5,290 nt of DNA, from positions 1 through 5,290 of the forward strand of contig CAILON010000196.1 of assembly GCA_903835865.1 (NCBI GenBank), written 5' to 3'. The notes beneath the pieces were generated by a model, which was not told where the DNA came from, ran no database searches, and saw nothing but the letters and a program-made list of their open reading frames with translations. Source of the stretch: an uncultured beta proteobacterium. GTDB lineage: Bacteria > Pseudomonadota > Gammaproteobacteria > Burkholderiales > Burkholderiaceae. The translations under genes and the position numbers were made by a program. Each line of letters opens with the position of its first letter. Position 1 is the first letter of the stretch. This document shows positions 1-5,112 of the stretch, one piece after another.

Positions 1-1281
1 AATTTCCCAGGCTTTATCGGCCATCTCTTGCGTTAGGTTTTCCATCATGTAGGAACCAGCCCAAGGATCGATCACGCTAGTGATATGTGTCTCTTCTTGC
101 AAAATGAGCTGAGTGTTTCGAGCAATACGGCTCGAGAACTCTGATGGTAAGGCAATCGCCTCATCAAAAGAATTCGTGTGCAAGGATTGAGTGCCGCCAA
201 AAATTGCGGCCATCGCTTCAACTGATGTCCTTACAACATTGTTATAGGGATCTTGTTCAGTAAGCGACCAACCAGAGGTTTGACAATGGGTGCGCAACAT
301 TAAGGACTTTGGATTTTTAGGCTCAAAGGATTTCATAATGCGCCACCACAAGAGACGAGCAGCACGCAACTTAGCAACTTCTAGGTAAAAATTCATGCCG
401 ATCGCAAAGAAGAATGACAATCGTCCAGCAAAACCATCTACATCCAAACCTTTTGCCAATGCAGTTTTGACATACTCTTTTCCATCGGCCAGGGTAAATG
501 CAAGTTCTAATACTTGATTGGCACCAGCTTCTTGAATGTGATAACCCGAAATTGATATCGAGTTAAATTTTGGCATGTACTTAGCGGTGTACTCAATGAT
601 GTCGCCGATAATCCGCATAGAAGGCTCGGGCGGATAAATATAAGTATTACGCACCATGAACTCTTTCAGAATATCGTTCTGAATCGTTCCCGATAGTAGT
701 TCTTGTTTAACGCCCTGCTCTTCACCAGCAACAATATATCCCGCCAATACTGGTAGAACTGCGCCATTCATGGTCATGGATACGGAGACTTTGTCTAAAG
801 GGATTCCATCAAACAAAATCTTCATGTCTTCAATGGAGTCAATAGCAACACCAGCCTTACCAACGTCGCCAGTTACGCGAGAATGATCAGAGTCATAGCC
901 TCGGTGAGTAGCTAAGTCAAAAGCAACGGATACGCCTTGACCGCCTGCATCTAAGGCTTTTCGATAAAACGCATTGGATTCTTCTGCTGTTGAAAATCCA
1001 GCGTATTGGCGGATAGTCCACGGACGCACTGAATACATAGTTGCTTGCGGACCACGCACAAATGGCTCAAAGCCCGGTAAAGAATTGGTGTACTGAAGGC
1101 CTTCAGTATCTGCAGATGTATATAGGGCTTTTAAATGAATCCCATCTGGAGTCTTCCAGCCCAGCTTATCGACATCTCCATTGGGCGCAGATTTTTGCGC
1201 AGATTTTTTCCACCCCTCCATATTGCTATCGGGTACAGATGGCCATGAATTATTGTCTGAACTTTTCTTTTCTGAACTCAC
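1..1281 (-). CDS. scpA: Methylmalonyl-CoA mutase, N-terminal 427 residues (3' end off window)
   Basis: Adenosylcobalamin-dependent mutase that interconverts (R)-methylmalonyl-CoA and succinyl-CoA in the cytoplasm, in propionate, odd-chain fatty acid and branched amino acid metabolism. The visible part is the substrate-binding TIM-barrel domain, open to the window edge. It contains the family segments [18 protein letters not shown] (86-103), [16 protein letters not shown] (120-135), [18 protein letters not shown] (201-218) and [10 protein letters not shown] (245-254). Tyr93, Arg211 and His248 align, from memory, with Tyr89, Arg207 and His244 of the Propionibacterium shermanii enzyme. Tyr and Arg at the first two sites favour methylmalonyl-CoA over isobutyryl-CoA mutase. 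The C-terminal cobalamin-binding domain (full length usually about 700-750 residues) lies outside. I chose the GTG at 1281: it has GGAG six bases upstream, no ATG lies upstream in frame before a TGA, and the first internal ATG (codon 21) would trim the extension. It is divergent from the GntR regulator. Confidence 0.96.
   Translation of the reverse strand, partial: MSSEKKSSDNNSWPSVPDSNMEGWKKSAQKSAPNGDVDKLGWKTPDGIHLKALYTSADTEGLQYTNSLPGFEPFVRGPQATMYSVRPWTIRQYAGFSTAEESNAFYRKALDAGGQGVSVAFDLATHRGYDSDHSRVTGDVGKAGVAIDSIEDMKILFDGIPLDKVSVSMTMNGAVLPVLAGYIVAGEEQGVKQELLSGTIQNDILKEFMVRNTYIYPPEPSMRIIGDIIEYTAKYMPKFNSISISGYHIQEAGANQVLELAFTLADGKEYVKTALAKGLDVDGFAGRLSFFFAIGMNFYLEVAKLRAARLLWWRIMKSFEPKNPKSLMLRTHCQTSGWSLTEQDPYNNVVRTSVEAMAAIFGGTQSLHTNSFDEAIALPSEFSSRIARNTQLILQEETHITSVIDPWAGSYMMENLTQEMADKAWEI
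1185..1208. repeat. Perfect 12-bp tandem duplication inside the mutase N-terminal extension
   Basis: GCGCAGATTTTT occurs twice in a row (1185-1196 and 1197-1208). Read on the minus strand it encodes a repeated Lys-Ser-Ala pair (K-S-A-Q then K-S-A-P, residues about 27-32) in the poorly conserved segment before the catalytic barrel. It is in frame, so it does not disrupt the gene. It looks like a replication-slippage duplication in a tolerant linker. Confidence 0.75.
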
Positions 1282-1287
1282 AAAGCA

Positions 1288-1291
1288 CTCC
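1288..1291 (-). promoter_or_regulatory. Ribosome binding site deciding the GTG start of the mutase
   Basis: On the minus strand GGAG lies six bases before the GTG at 1281-1279. This is the only well-placed Shine-Dalgarno match near the beginning of the frame, and it supports GTG over the internal ATG at codon 21. Confidence 0.7.
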
Positions 1292-1312
1292 AATCAGGTT
1301 TTGCTGCATTGC

Positions 1313-1341
1313 ATCGAATCTTTGCTTATTCTCCTTGACAA
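1313..1341 (-). promoter_or_regulatory. Weak candidate promoter for the mutase gene
   Basis: On the minus strand TTGTCA (1341-1336, five of six to the -35 consensus) is followed after 17 bp by TTCGAT (1318-1313, three of six to -10). Transcription would start near 1306 and leave a short leader carrying the GGAG site. The -35 overlaps the TTGACA of the opposite-strand promoter, so the two promoters would be back to back. The -10 is poor, and other arrangements closer to the palindrome at 1362-1383 are possible. Confidence 0.25.
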
Positions 1342-1362
1342 TTGGGTATTTGTCCAGTTAAT
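1335..1362 (+). promoter_or_regulatory. Sigma70-type promoter of the GntR regulator
   Basis: A perfect TTGACA (1335-1340) is followed after 16 bp by GTTAAT (1357-1362, four of six to TATAAT). The expected transcription start is near 1369, only about six bases before the ATG at 1375, so the mRNA would be nearly leaderless. The -10 box abuts the large palindrome that begins at 1362, so a bound repressor would block polymerase. Confidence 0.5.
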
Positions 1363-1383
1363 GTATTCATAATTATGAATACA
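1362..1383. promoter_or_regulatory. Perfect 22-bp palindrome, likely operator of the GntR regulator
   Basis: The left half TGTATTCATAA (1362-1372) is mirrored exactly by TTATGAATACA (1373-1383). It is centred between 1372 and 1373 and spans the expected transcription start and the ATG at 1375. GntR-family dimers usually bind such symmetric, AT-rich sites with GT/AC-containing outer arms, often in their own promoter region. The symmetry is seen directly; the binding protein is inferred from position. From here the regulator could control itself and possibly the divergent mutase. Confidence 0.7.
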
Positions 1384-2013
1384 AAACTGAATAATAGACC
1401 CCTATATGAAGACGTTGCAGATAGACTTCGCGAGCAAATCTTTAGCAAGCAACTCCCACCAGGCAGCTGGATAGACGAGCAAAGCCTAGCTGATCAGTTT
1501 GGAATTAGCCGAACACCCATGCGTGAGGCCATTAAAGTGCTGGCTTCAGAAGGTCTAGTTACCATCAAAATGCGCCGCGGGGCTTATGTAACTGAAGTTG
1601 TTCGTCGTGATTTAGAGCAAATTTTTACTGTGTTATCCCTATTAGAGGGTCAAGCTGCGAAAGAAGCAGCGGCTAAGGCTACTGAGGATGAGTTGAATCT
1701 GCTTGATCATTTGCACCATCGACTAGAAAAAGCGGCAGCAGATCGTGATTTAGAGCAATTCTTTGAAATTAATGGCAAATTTCACGAATTAATACAAGAA
1801 ATTGCAGGAAATCGCTGGATGAATGGCGTTATTGGCGACTTAAGAAAAGTGCTTAAATTGCACCGTCGTGACTCATTGACTAGCACTAACCGTCTACAAA
1901 ACTCATTGCTTGAGCACCGTGAAATTCTCCGGGCCCTATTAAAGCGTGATGAACAGGCTGCTGAAACAGCAATGCGCAAACATTTTGCCAAAGGGCTTGA
2001 AGCTATTAGGTAA
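1375..2013 (+). CDS. FadR-type GntR transcriptional regulator with FCD ligand domain
   Basis: A 212-residue DNA-binding regulator, the usual size for the FadR/FCD branch. Residues 10-75 form the winged helix-turn-helix, with LYEDVADRLREQI, the GntR signature around LADQFGISRTPMREAIKVL (38-56) and the wing MRRGAYV (66-72). Residues about 80-205 are the all-helical FCD effector domain. Its usual metal-binding set (Asp, His, His, His) appears as Asn133, His137, His181 and His203, so the acidic ligand is replaced. The ATG at 1375 is preferred because the conserved domain begins soon after it. A TTG at 1342 would add 11 unconserved residues and lies within the promoter spacer. Neither start has a Shine-Dalgarno site. 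Divergence from the mutase gene suggests it senses an acyl-CoA or organic acid of propionate or methylmalonate metabolism, but the ligand is not shown by the sequence. Confidence 0.92.
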   Translation: MNTKLNNRPLYEDVADRLREQIFSKQLPPGSWIDEQSLADQFGISRTPMREAIKVLASEGLVTIKMRRGAYVTEVVRRDLEQIFTVLSLLEGQAAKEAAAKATEDELNLLDHLHHRLEKAAADRDLEQFFEINGKFHELIQEIAGNRWMNGVIGDLRKVLKLHRRDSLTSTNRLQNSLLEHREILRALLKRDEQAAETAMRKHFAKGLEAIR

Positions 2014-2027
2014 TTCTTTTATATAAC

Positions 2028-2056
2028 AAAGGCTTAGAGTATTAGTCTAAGCCTTT
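2028..2056. terminator. Bidirectional stem-loop terminator between convergent genes
   Basis: AAAGGCTTAGA (2028-2038) pairs perfectly with TCTAAGCCTTT (2046-2056) around a seven-base loop, an 11-bp stem. It sits 15 bp after the regulator's stop codon and 18 bp beyond the end of the convergent cytochrome gene. The A and T ends of the stem give a short U run on either strand, but no long U tract follows, so termination efficiency is uncertain. Confidence 0.8.
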
Positions 2057-2074
2057 ATCTGAAGAATGCAAGAC

Positions 2075-2428
2075 TTACTTCTTGATAACGAAGTTTCCTG
2101 GCAGAGTAGCAACATAGGCAGAAATATCACGCAAATCAGCGTCAGAGAACGCCTGAACCTGAGATGTCATTACCGCATTGTTACGTCCGTACTGAAGATT
2201 GCTATTGCCGACTTGGTAGGCCTTTAAAGCGTAGTACAAATAATCAGGGTACTGACCGGCTAATTTTGGATAAGCAGGCAGAATGGGTGCATTCAAGCTG
2301 GCACCATGACAAGAAGCGCAATTTGCTTTCTCAACAATGGCTTGACCTTTATCTGCGCTAGCAGCATATGCCACATTCACTGTGCCAATGCTTGCTAACA
2401 AAACTGCGGAAACTAGTGCAAATTTCAT
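2075..2428 (-). CDS. Exported monohaem class I cytochrome c (second of tandem pair)
   Basis: A 117-residue electron-carrier protein predicted to act in the periplasm. A Sec signal peptide (Lys2, hydrophobic 3-20) ends at a probable AYA|A cleavage site near residue 22. The haem motif CASCH is at 37-41 and Met87 (in NAVMTSQV) is the likely distal haem ligand. The C-terminal helix FSDADLRDISAYVATLPG is typical of small c553- or c4-like domains, followed by a short basic tail. AGAGG lies seven bases before the ATG, so the start is well supported. The gene follows the other cytochrome gene after 13 bp and should be cotranscribed with it. The partner enzyme cannot be named from this window. Low-potential donors to terminal oxidases, or subunits of dehydrogenases, are both possible. 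Confidence 0.93.
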   Translation of the reverse strand: MKFALVSAVLLASIGTVNVAYAASADKGQAIVEKANCASCHGASLNAPILPAYPKLAGQYPDYLYYALKAYQVGNSNLQYGRNNAVMTSQVQAFSDADLRDISAYVATLPGNFVIKK

Positions 2429-2435
2429 AAACGTG

Positions 2436-2440
2436 CCTCT
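2436..2440 (-). promoter_or_regulatory. Ribosome binding site of the second cytochrome gene
   Basis: On the minus strand AGAGG lies seven bases before the ATG at 2428. It falls in the 13-bp gap after the first cytochrome gene, directly next to that gene's TGA, so ribosomes finishing the first gene would pass straight over it. Confidence 0.7.
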
Positions 2441-2441
2441 A

Positions 2442-2816
2442 TCACTTCAATGGGTTGTTAGGTGAGCTGGCGGTCTGCACAGCATAGTATTCACCAAGAT
2501 CGGCCATATCTTGATCCGATAGGCTGGCGGCAATAGCACGCATCGTGGGATGCTTTCTTTCGCCCTTTTTATAGGCAGCTAGAGCGCTTGCAATGTAAGC
2601 AGCATTTTGACCGCCCAACATAGGCACTCTGTAAACCAATGGATAGTCAGCACGGTAATCAGGAATCGAATGGCATCCAGTACAGAGCCAAACCTTGGCA
2701 TTAGCAGCTTGAGCTGAACCTTTTACGTCTTCTGCCTGGGCGGCAAAACCTGTAAAAGCTAAGCCAGCACATAGCGCTAACTGAGTAAGAATTGTGATTT
2801 TTTTCATAGCAATCAT
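2442..2816 (-). CDS. Exported monohaem class I cytochrome c (first of tandem pair)
   Basis: A 124-residue predicted periplasmic electron carrier. The signal peptide has Lys5-Lys6, a hydrophobic core and a probable AQA|E cleavage after residue 28. The single haem motif is CTGCH (45-49). Met92 in HPTMRAIA is the likely distal ligand, and LSDQDMADLGEYYA forms the usual C-terminal helix before a Pro/Asn-rich tail. It shares the fold and the G-Q...Y...A-L-A-Y-K pattern with its downstream neighbour but is clearly diverged, so the pair is an old duplication or two distinct partners. Two starts are possible, ATG at 2816 and ATG at 2807 (codon 4). Neither has a good Shine-Dalgarno site, and the shorter one (MKKITIL...) is the more usual beginning for a signal peptide. 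It leads the two-gene unit. Confidence 0.92.
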   Translation of the reverse strand: MIAMKKITILTQLALCAGLAFTGFAAQAEDVKGSAQAANAKVWLCTGCHSIPDYRADYPLVYRVPMLGGQNAAYIASALAAYKKGERKHPTMRAIAASLSDQDMADLGEYYAVQTASSPNNPLK

Positions 2817-2828
2817 TTATAAATGAGT

Positions 2829-2842
2829 TTGATTTATATCAA
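2829..2842. promoter_or_regulatory. Consensus FNR/Anr-type binding site upstream of the cytochrome pair
   Basis: TTGATTTATATCAA matches the FNR half-site pattern TTGAT-N4-ATCAA at all ten defined positions. Its centre lies about 19 bp before the first cytochrome ATG (2816) and about 148 bp before the ATPase gene on the other strand. A class II activator site would need transcription to start near 2794, inside the cytochrome gene, so activation of that gene from here is unlikely. The position fits repression, overlapping the region just downstream of a candidate -10 at 2852-2857. Dnr/NnrR or Crp-like relatives could also read it. Confidence 0.65.
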
Positions 2843-2851
2843 TTTGGAAAG

Positions 2852-2857
2852 AGTATA
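2852..2857 (-). promoter_or_regulatory. Candidate -10 box for the cytochrome operon
   Basis: TATACT on the minus strand matches five of six of the -10 consensus. A recognisable -35 is lacking: the hexamer 17 bp upstream is TGGTTA. The predicted start near 2845 gives a leader of about 29 bases and places the FNR-type site just downstream of the start, a repressing position. Confidence 0.4.
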
Positions 2858-2906
2858 GCGGACAGATGCCTCCTTAACCATTGTTTGGGTATTTCAGACC
2901 CCAAAA

Positions 2907-2922
2907 TCAGTGAAAACACTGA
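2907..2922. repeat. Short inverted repeat upstream of the ATPase gene
   Basis: TCAGTG (2907-2912) and CACTGA (2917-2922) are perfect inverted copies separated by AAAA. The right arm overlaps the candidate -35 at 2919-2924. It could be a small operator. It is not a convincing terminator because no gene ends beside it. Confidence 0.5.
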
Positions 2923-2947
2923 AAAATGAATGCTATTTACCTATACT
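2919..2947 (+). promoter_or_regulatory. Candidate promoter of the ATPase-VWA unit
   Basis: CTGAAA (2919-2924, four of six to -35) is followed after 17 bp by TATACT (2942-2947, five of six to -10). Transcription would start near 2954, about 30 bases before the ATG at 2984. No clear Shine-Dalgarno site precedes that ATG. Confidence 0.45.
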
Positions 2948-2983
2948 TAAGCGCTCAATCAACGACACAGCAACATCCTTAAT

Positions 2984-3865
2984 ATGACCCAAAAGAATAT
3001 CTCCTCATCAAACCATTCCCAAAATCGTTTTGACGGTAGTCAGACCTACGTAGCAACTGAAGATCTTAAATTGGCAGTAAATGCCGCCCTTGCCTTGCAG
3101 CGCCCGCTTCTCATTAAAGGCGAGCCGGGAACAGGGAAAACTATGCTGGCCGAAGAGGTCGCAAGTGCGCTGAACATGCCACTGTTGCAATGGCATATCA
3201 AATCGACCACCAAGGCGCAACAAGGTTTGTATGAGTACGATGCAGTCAGCCGTTTACGTGATTCGCAGTTGGGTGATGAAAAGGTAAAAGATATTCGCAA
3301 CTACATCGTCAAGGGTATTTTGTGGCAAGCCTTTGAAGCGGAAGAACCTACCGTGCTGCTAATTGATGAAATCGACAAAGCAGATATTGAATTTCCGAAT
3401 GATCTCTTGCGTGAAATCGATCGCATGGAATTTTATGTTTATGAGACCAGAGAGCTCATCAAGGCTAAACATCGACCCCTCGTGATCATCACCTCAAATA
3501 ATGAAAAAGAGTTGCCTGATGCATTCTTGCGTCGCTGCTTCTTTCATTACATCACTTTCCCAGATGCTAAAACCATGCAAAGGATTGTGGATGTGCATCA
3601 TCCCAAAATCAAAGAAGAGCTACTGGATGCTGCGCTGAAGTCTTTCTATCAAATACGCTCATTGCCGGGGCTGAAAAAGAAGCCCTCTACCTCGGAACTG
3701 ATTGACTGGCTCAAGCTGTTACTAGTAGAAGATATTCCTGCCGACGCACTATGTAGCACTGATGAAAAAATCACAATCCCTCCCTTACACGGCGCTTTAC
3801 TAAAAAATGAACAAGACATTCAATTATTTGAACGCTTGGTCATGATGAACCGTAACCATCGATAA
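2984..3865 (+). CDS. MoxR-family AAA+ ATPase (CoxD-like)
   Basis: A 293-residue cytoplasmic AAA+ ATPase, near the usual MoxR length. Members form rings and use ATP hydrolysis to remodel or mature client proteins, typically with a VWA-domain partner. Visible motifs are Walker A GEPGTGKT (46-53), Walker B VLLIDE (124-129), sensor 1 in ITSNNEKELPDAFLRRC (Asn172/Asn173), and Arg183/Arg184 as candidate arginine fingers. The small C-terminal lid domain runs from about 195, with the SLPGLKKKPSTSELIDWLK stretch (sensor 2 region) at about 225-243. All catalytic motifs are intact. The first about 20 residues are polar and probably disordered. The CoxE-like VWA gene starts 23 bp after the stop, so the two are presumably one operon. 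Resemblance to CoxD of carbon monoxide dehydrogenase clusters is at family level, and no such enzyme is encoded here. The client is unknown. Confidence 0.93.
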   Translation: MTQKNISSSNHSQNRFDGSQTYVATEDLKLAVNAALALQRPLLIKGEPGTGKTMLAEEVASALNMPLLQWHIKSTTKAQQGLYEYDAVSRLRDSQLGDEKVKDIRNYIVKGILWQAFEAEEPTVLLIDEIDKADIEFPNDLLREIDRMEFYVYETRELIKAKHRPLVIITSNNEKELPDAFLRRCFFHYITFPDAKTMQRIVDVHHPKIKEELLDAALKSFYQIRSLPGLKKKPSTSELIDWLKLLLVEDIPADALCSTDEKITIPPLHGALLKNEQDIQLFERLVMMNRNHR

Positions 3866-3888
3866 GCCACCCTACTGCACTTCATTAG

Positions 3889-5064
3889 ATGCTGATTCAA
3901 TTCTTTCTCCAACTCAAAGAGGCAAAAATCCCTGTTTCAATGAGAGAGTTTTTAACACTTTTAGAAGGGTTGAAGGCACACATCATCCAACCTTCAATCG
4001 ATGAGTTTTATCAACTATCGAGAATGACCTTAGTAAAAGATGAGCAGTACTTTGATCGATTCGACCAAGTATTCGGGAGTTACTTTCAAGGAATTGAACA
4101 AATCATTGCCCTGTCACCCGAGATACCGCTGGAATGGCTTGAAAAGAAATTGCAACGCGTATTAACAGAAGAAGAAAAGGCAGCCCTGCAAAAATTGGGA
4201 GGTCCGCAGGCCCTTCAGAAACGTCTTGAAGAACTTCTCAAAGAACAAAAGGATTGGCACGGGGGTGGGAATAAATGGATAGGTGCTGGAGGATCTTCAC
4301 CATTTGGTCACAGCGGATACCATCCAGAAGGGATCCGCATAGGCGGGGAAAGCGCTGGAAATCGAACAGCAATTAAAGTCTGGGAAGCGCGAGAGTTTAA
4401 AGATTATGACAGCAACCTAGCTTTGGGAAGTCGCAATATCAAACTTGCCCTGCGTCGTTTGCGCCGTTTTGCGCGCGAAGGATCTCATCTTGAACTCGAC
4501 CTTGATAAAACCATTCACTCTACGGCTGCAAATGCAGGAATGCTGGATATTCAAATGCGTCCAGAGCGACACAATCAGGTCAAAGTGCTGCTACTGATGG
4601 ATGTGGGCGGCTCTATGGATGATCATATTGCTAGAATCGCAGAGCTTTTTACAGCTGCCAAAGCCGAGTTCAAACATCTTGAACATTATTACTTTCATAA
4701 TTGTGTCTATGACAACTTATGGCAAAGCAATCGAAGGCGTAGAGATCAAGTAACAGCAACTCAGGACATCATTAATAAATATGGCTCTGATTACAAGCTT
4801 ATATTTGTTGGGGATGCCACGATGTCTCCTTATGAAATTCTGAGTGCCAATGGTTCTGTGGAATACAACAATAAAGAAGCTGGCGCCGTTTGGATCAATC
4901 GCTTACTAGAACACTTCCCGCATTTCGCCTGGTTAAATCCAGAGCCTGAGTCGATTTGGCAATATCGCCAATCTATCGACATTATGAGAAATTTAATGAA
5001 AGATCGCATGTATCCAGTGACAATGAATGGTTTAGAAAGCGCAATGCGTCAACTTTCCAAGTAA
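3889..5064 (+). CDS. CoxE-like VWA-domain protein, partner of the MoxR ATPase
   Basis: A 391-residue cytoplasmic protein of the CoxE-like VWA group found beside MoxR ATPases in many proteobacteria. Residues 1-120 are helical, with a charged helix at about 80-120. Residues 121-160 form a Gly-rich, conserved linker (GGGNKWIGAGGSSPFG at 125-140 and SGYHPEGIRIGG at 142-153). The VWA fold occupies about 230-385. Its metal-ion site begins VLLLMDVGGSMDDH (233-246): Asp238-x-Gly240-x-Ser242, with Gly where classical MIDAS motifs have the first Ser. A later FVGDATMSP (306-314) supplies a probable Asp309. There is no signal peptide or membrane segment. The ATG at 3889 lacks a Shine-Dalgarno site and lies 23 bp after the ATPase stop. 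By analogy the VWA protein docks the ATPase on its substrate; this is inference. Confidence 0.9.
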   Translation: MLIQFFLQLKEAKIPVSMREFLTLLEGLKAHIIQPSIDEFYQLSRMTLVKDEQYFDRFDQVFGSYFQGIEQIIALSPEIPLEWLEKKLQRVLTEEEKAALQKLGGPQALQKRLEELLKEQKDWHGGGNKWIGAGGSSPFGHSGYHPEGIRIGGESAGNRTAIKVWEAREFKDYDSNLALGSRNIKLALRRLRRFAREGSHLELDLDKTIHSTAANAGMLDIQMRPERHNQVKVLLLMDVGGSMDDHIARIAELFTAAKAEFKHLEHYYFHNCVYDNLWQSNRRRRDQVTATQDIINKYGSDYKLIFVGDATMSPYEILSANGSVEYNNKEAGAVWINRLLEHFPHFAWLNPEPESIWQYRQSIDIMRNLMKDRMYPVTMNGLESAMRQLSK

Positions 5065-5101
5065 GATACTTTTACAAAACTATTTTTCAATTTAACCTTT
5101 T

Positions 5102-5106
5102 GAAGG
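5102..5106 (+). promoter_or_regulatory. Ribosome binding site of the RidA-family gene
   Basis: GAAGG lies six bases before the ATG at 5113. It fixes the start and shows that the gene can be translated independently of the VWA gene ending 48 bp upstream. Confidence 0.7.
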
Positions 5107-5112
5107 TCAACA

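Noticed and set aside
1305..1317. Tiny upstream reading frame (ATG CAA TGC ... TGA) in the mutase leader, as a possible attenuator
   Set aside because: It is six codons long, its nearest AAGGAG is too far away (16 bases), and no alternative hairpins were evident.
1041..1361. Open frame of 106 codons on the plus strand
   Set aside because: It lies opposite the 5' end of the mutase gene, whose protein matches a known family throughout; the plus-strand translation resembles nothing and has no ribosome binding site.
1342..1374. TTG-initiated 11-residue extension of the GntR regulator
   Set aside because: The extension falls within the promoter spacer and palindrome, has no Shine-Dalgarno site, and the conserved domain starts after the ATG at 1375.
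1782..1991. Minus-strand frame of 69 codons inside the regulator gene
   Set aside because: Antisense shadow of a well-supported coding region, with Cys/Arg/Ser-rich composition typical of a wrong frame.
2907..2922. TCAGTG/CACTGA hairpin as a transcription terminator
   Set aside because: It lies between divergent genes where no transcript should end, the stem is only six pairs and A/T-rich, and no U tract follows.
3008..3300. Two minus-strand frames (71 and 84 codons) inside the ATPase gene
   Set aside because: They overlap the Walker A region of an intact MoxR ATPase and show no family features.
2984..5064. Possible defence or conflict system, since some MoxR/VWA pairs occur in such loci
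   Set aside because: There is no nuclease, toxin, protease or other effector gene, no mobile-element signature, and the flanking genes are ordinary metabolic ones. A housekeeping maturation role is simpler.
2984..5064. Carbon monoxide dehydrogenase (cox) cluster
   Set aside because: Only the CoxD/CoxE-like components are present; no CoxM, CoxS or CoxL-like gene lies in the window.
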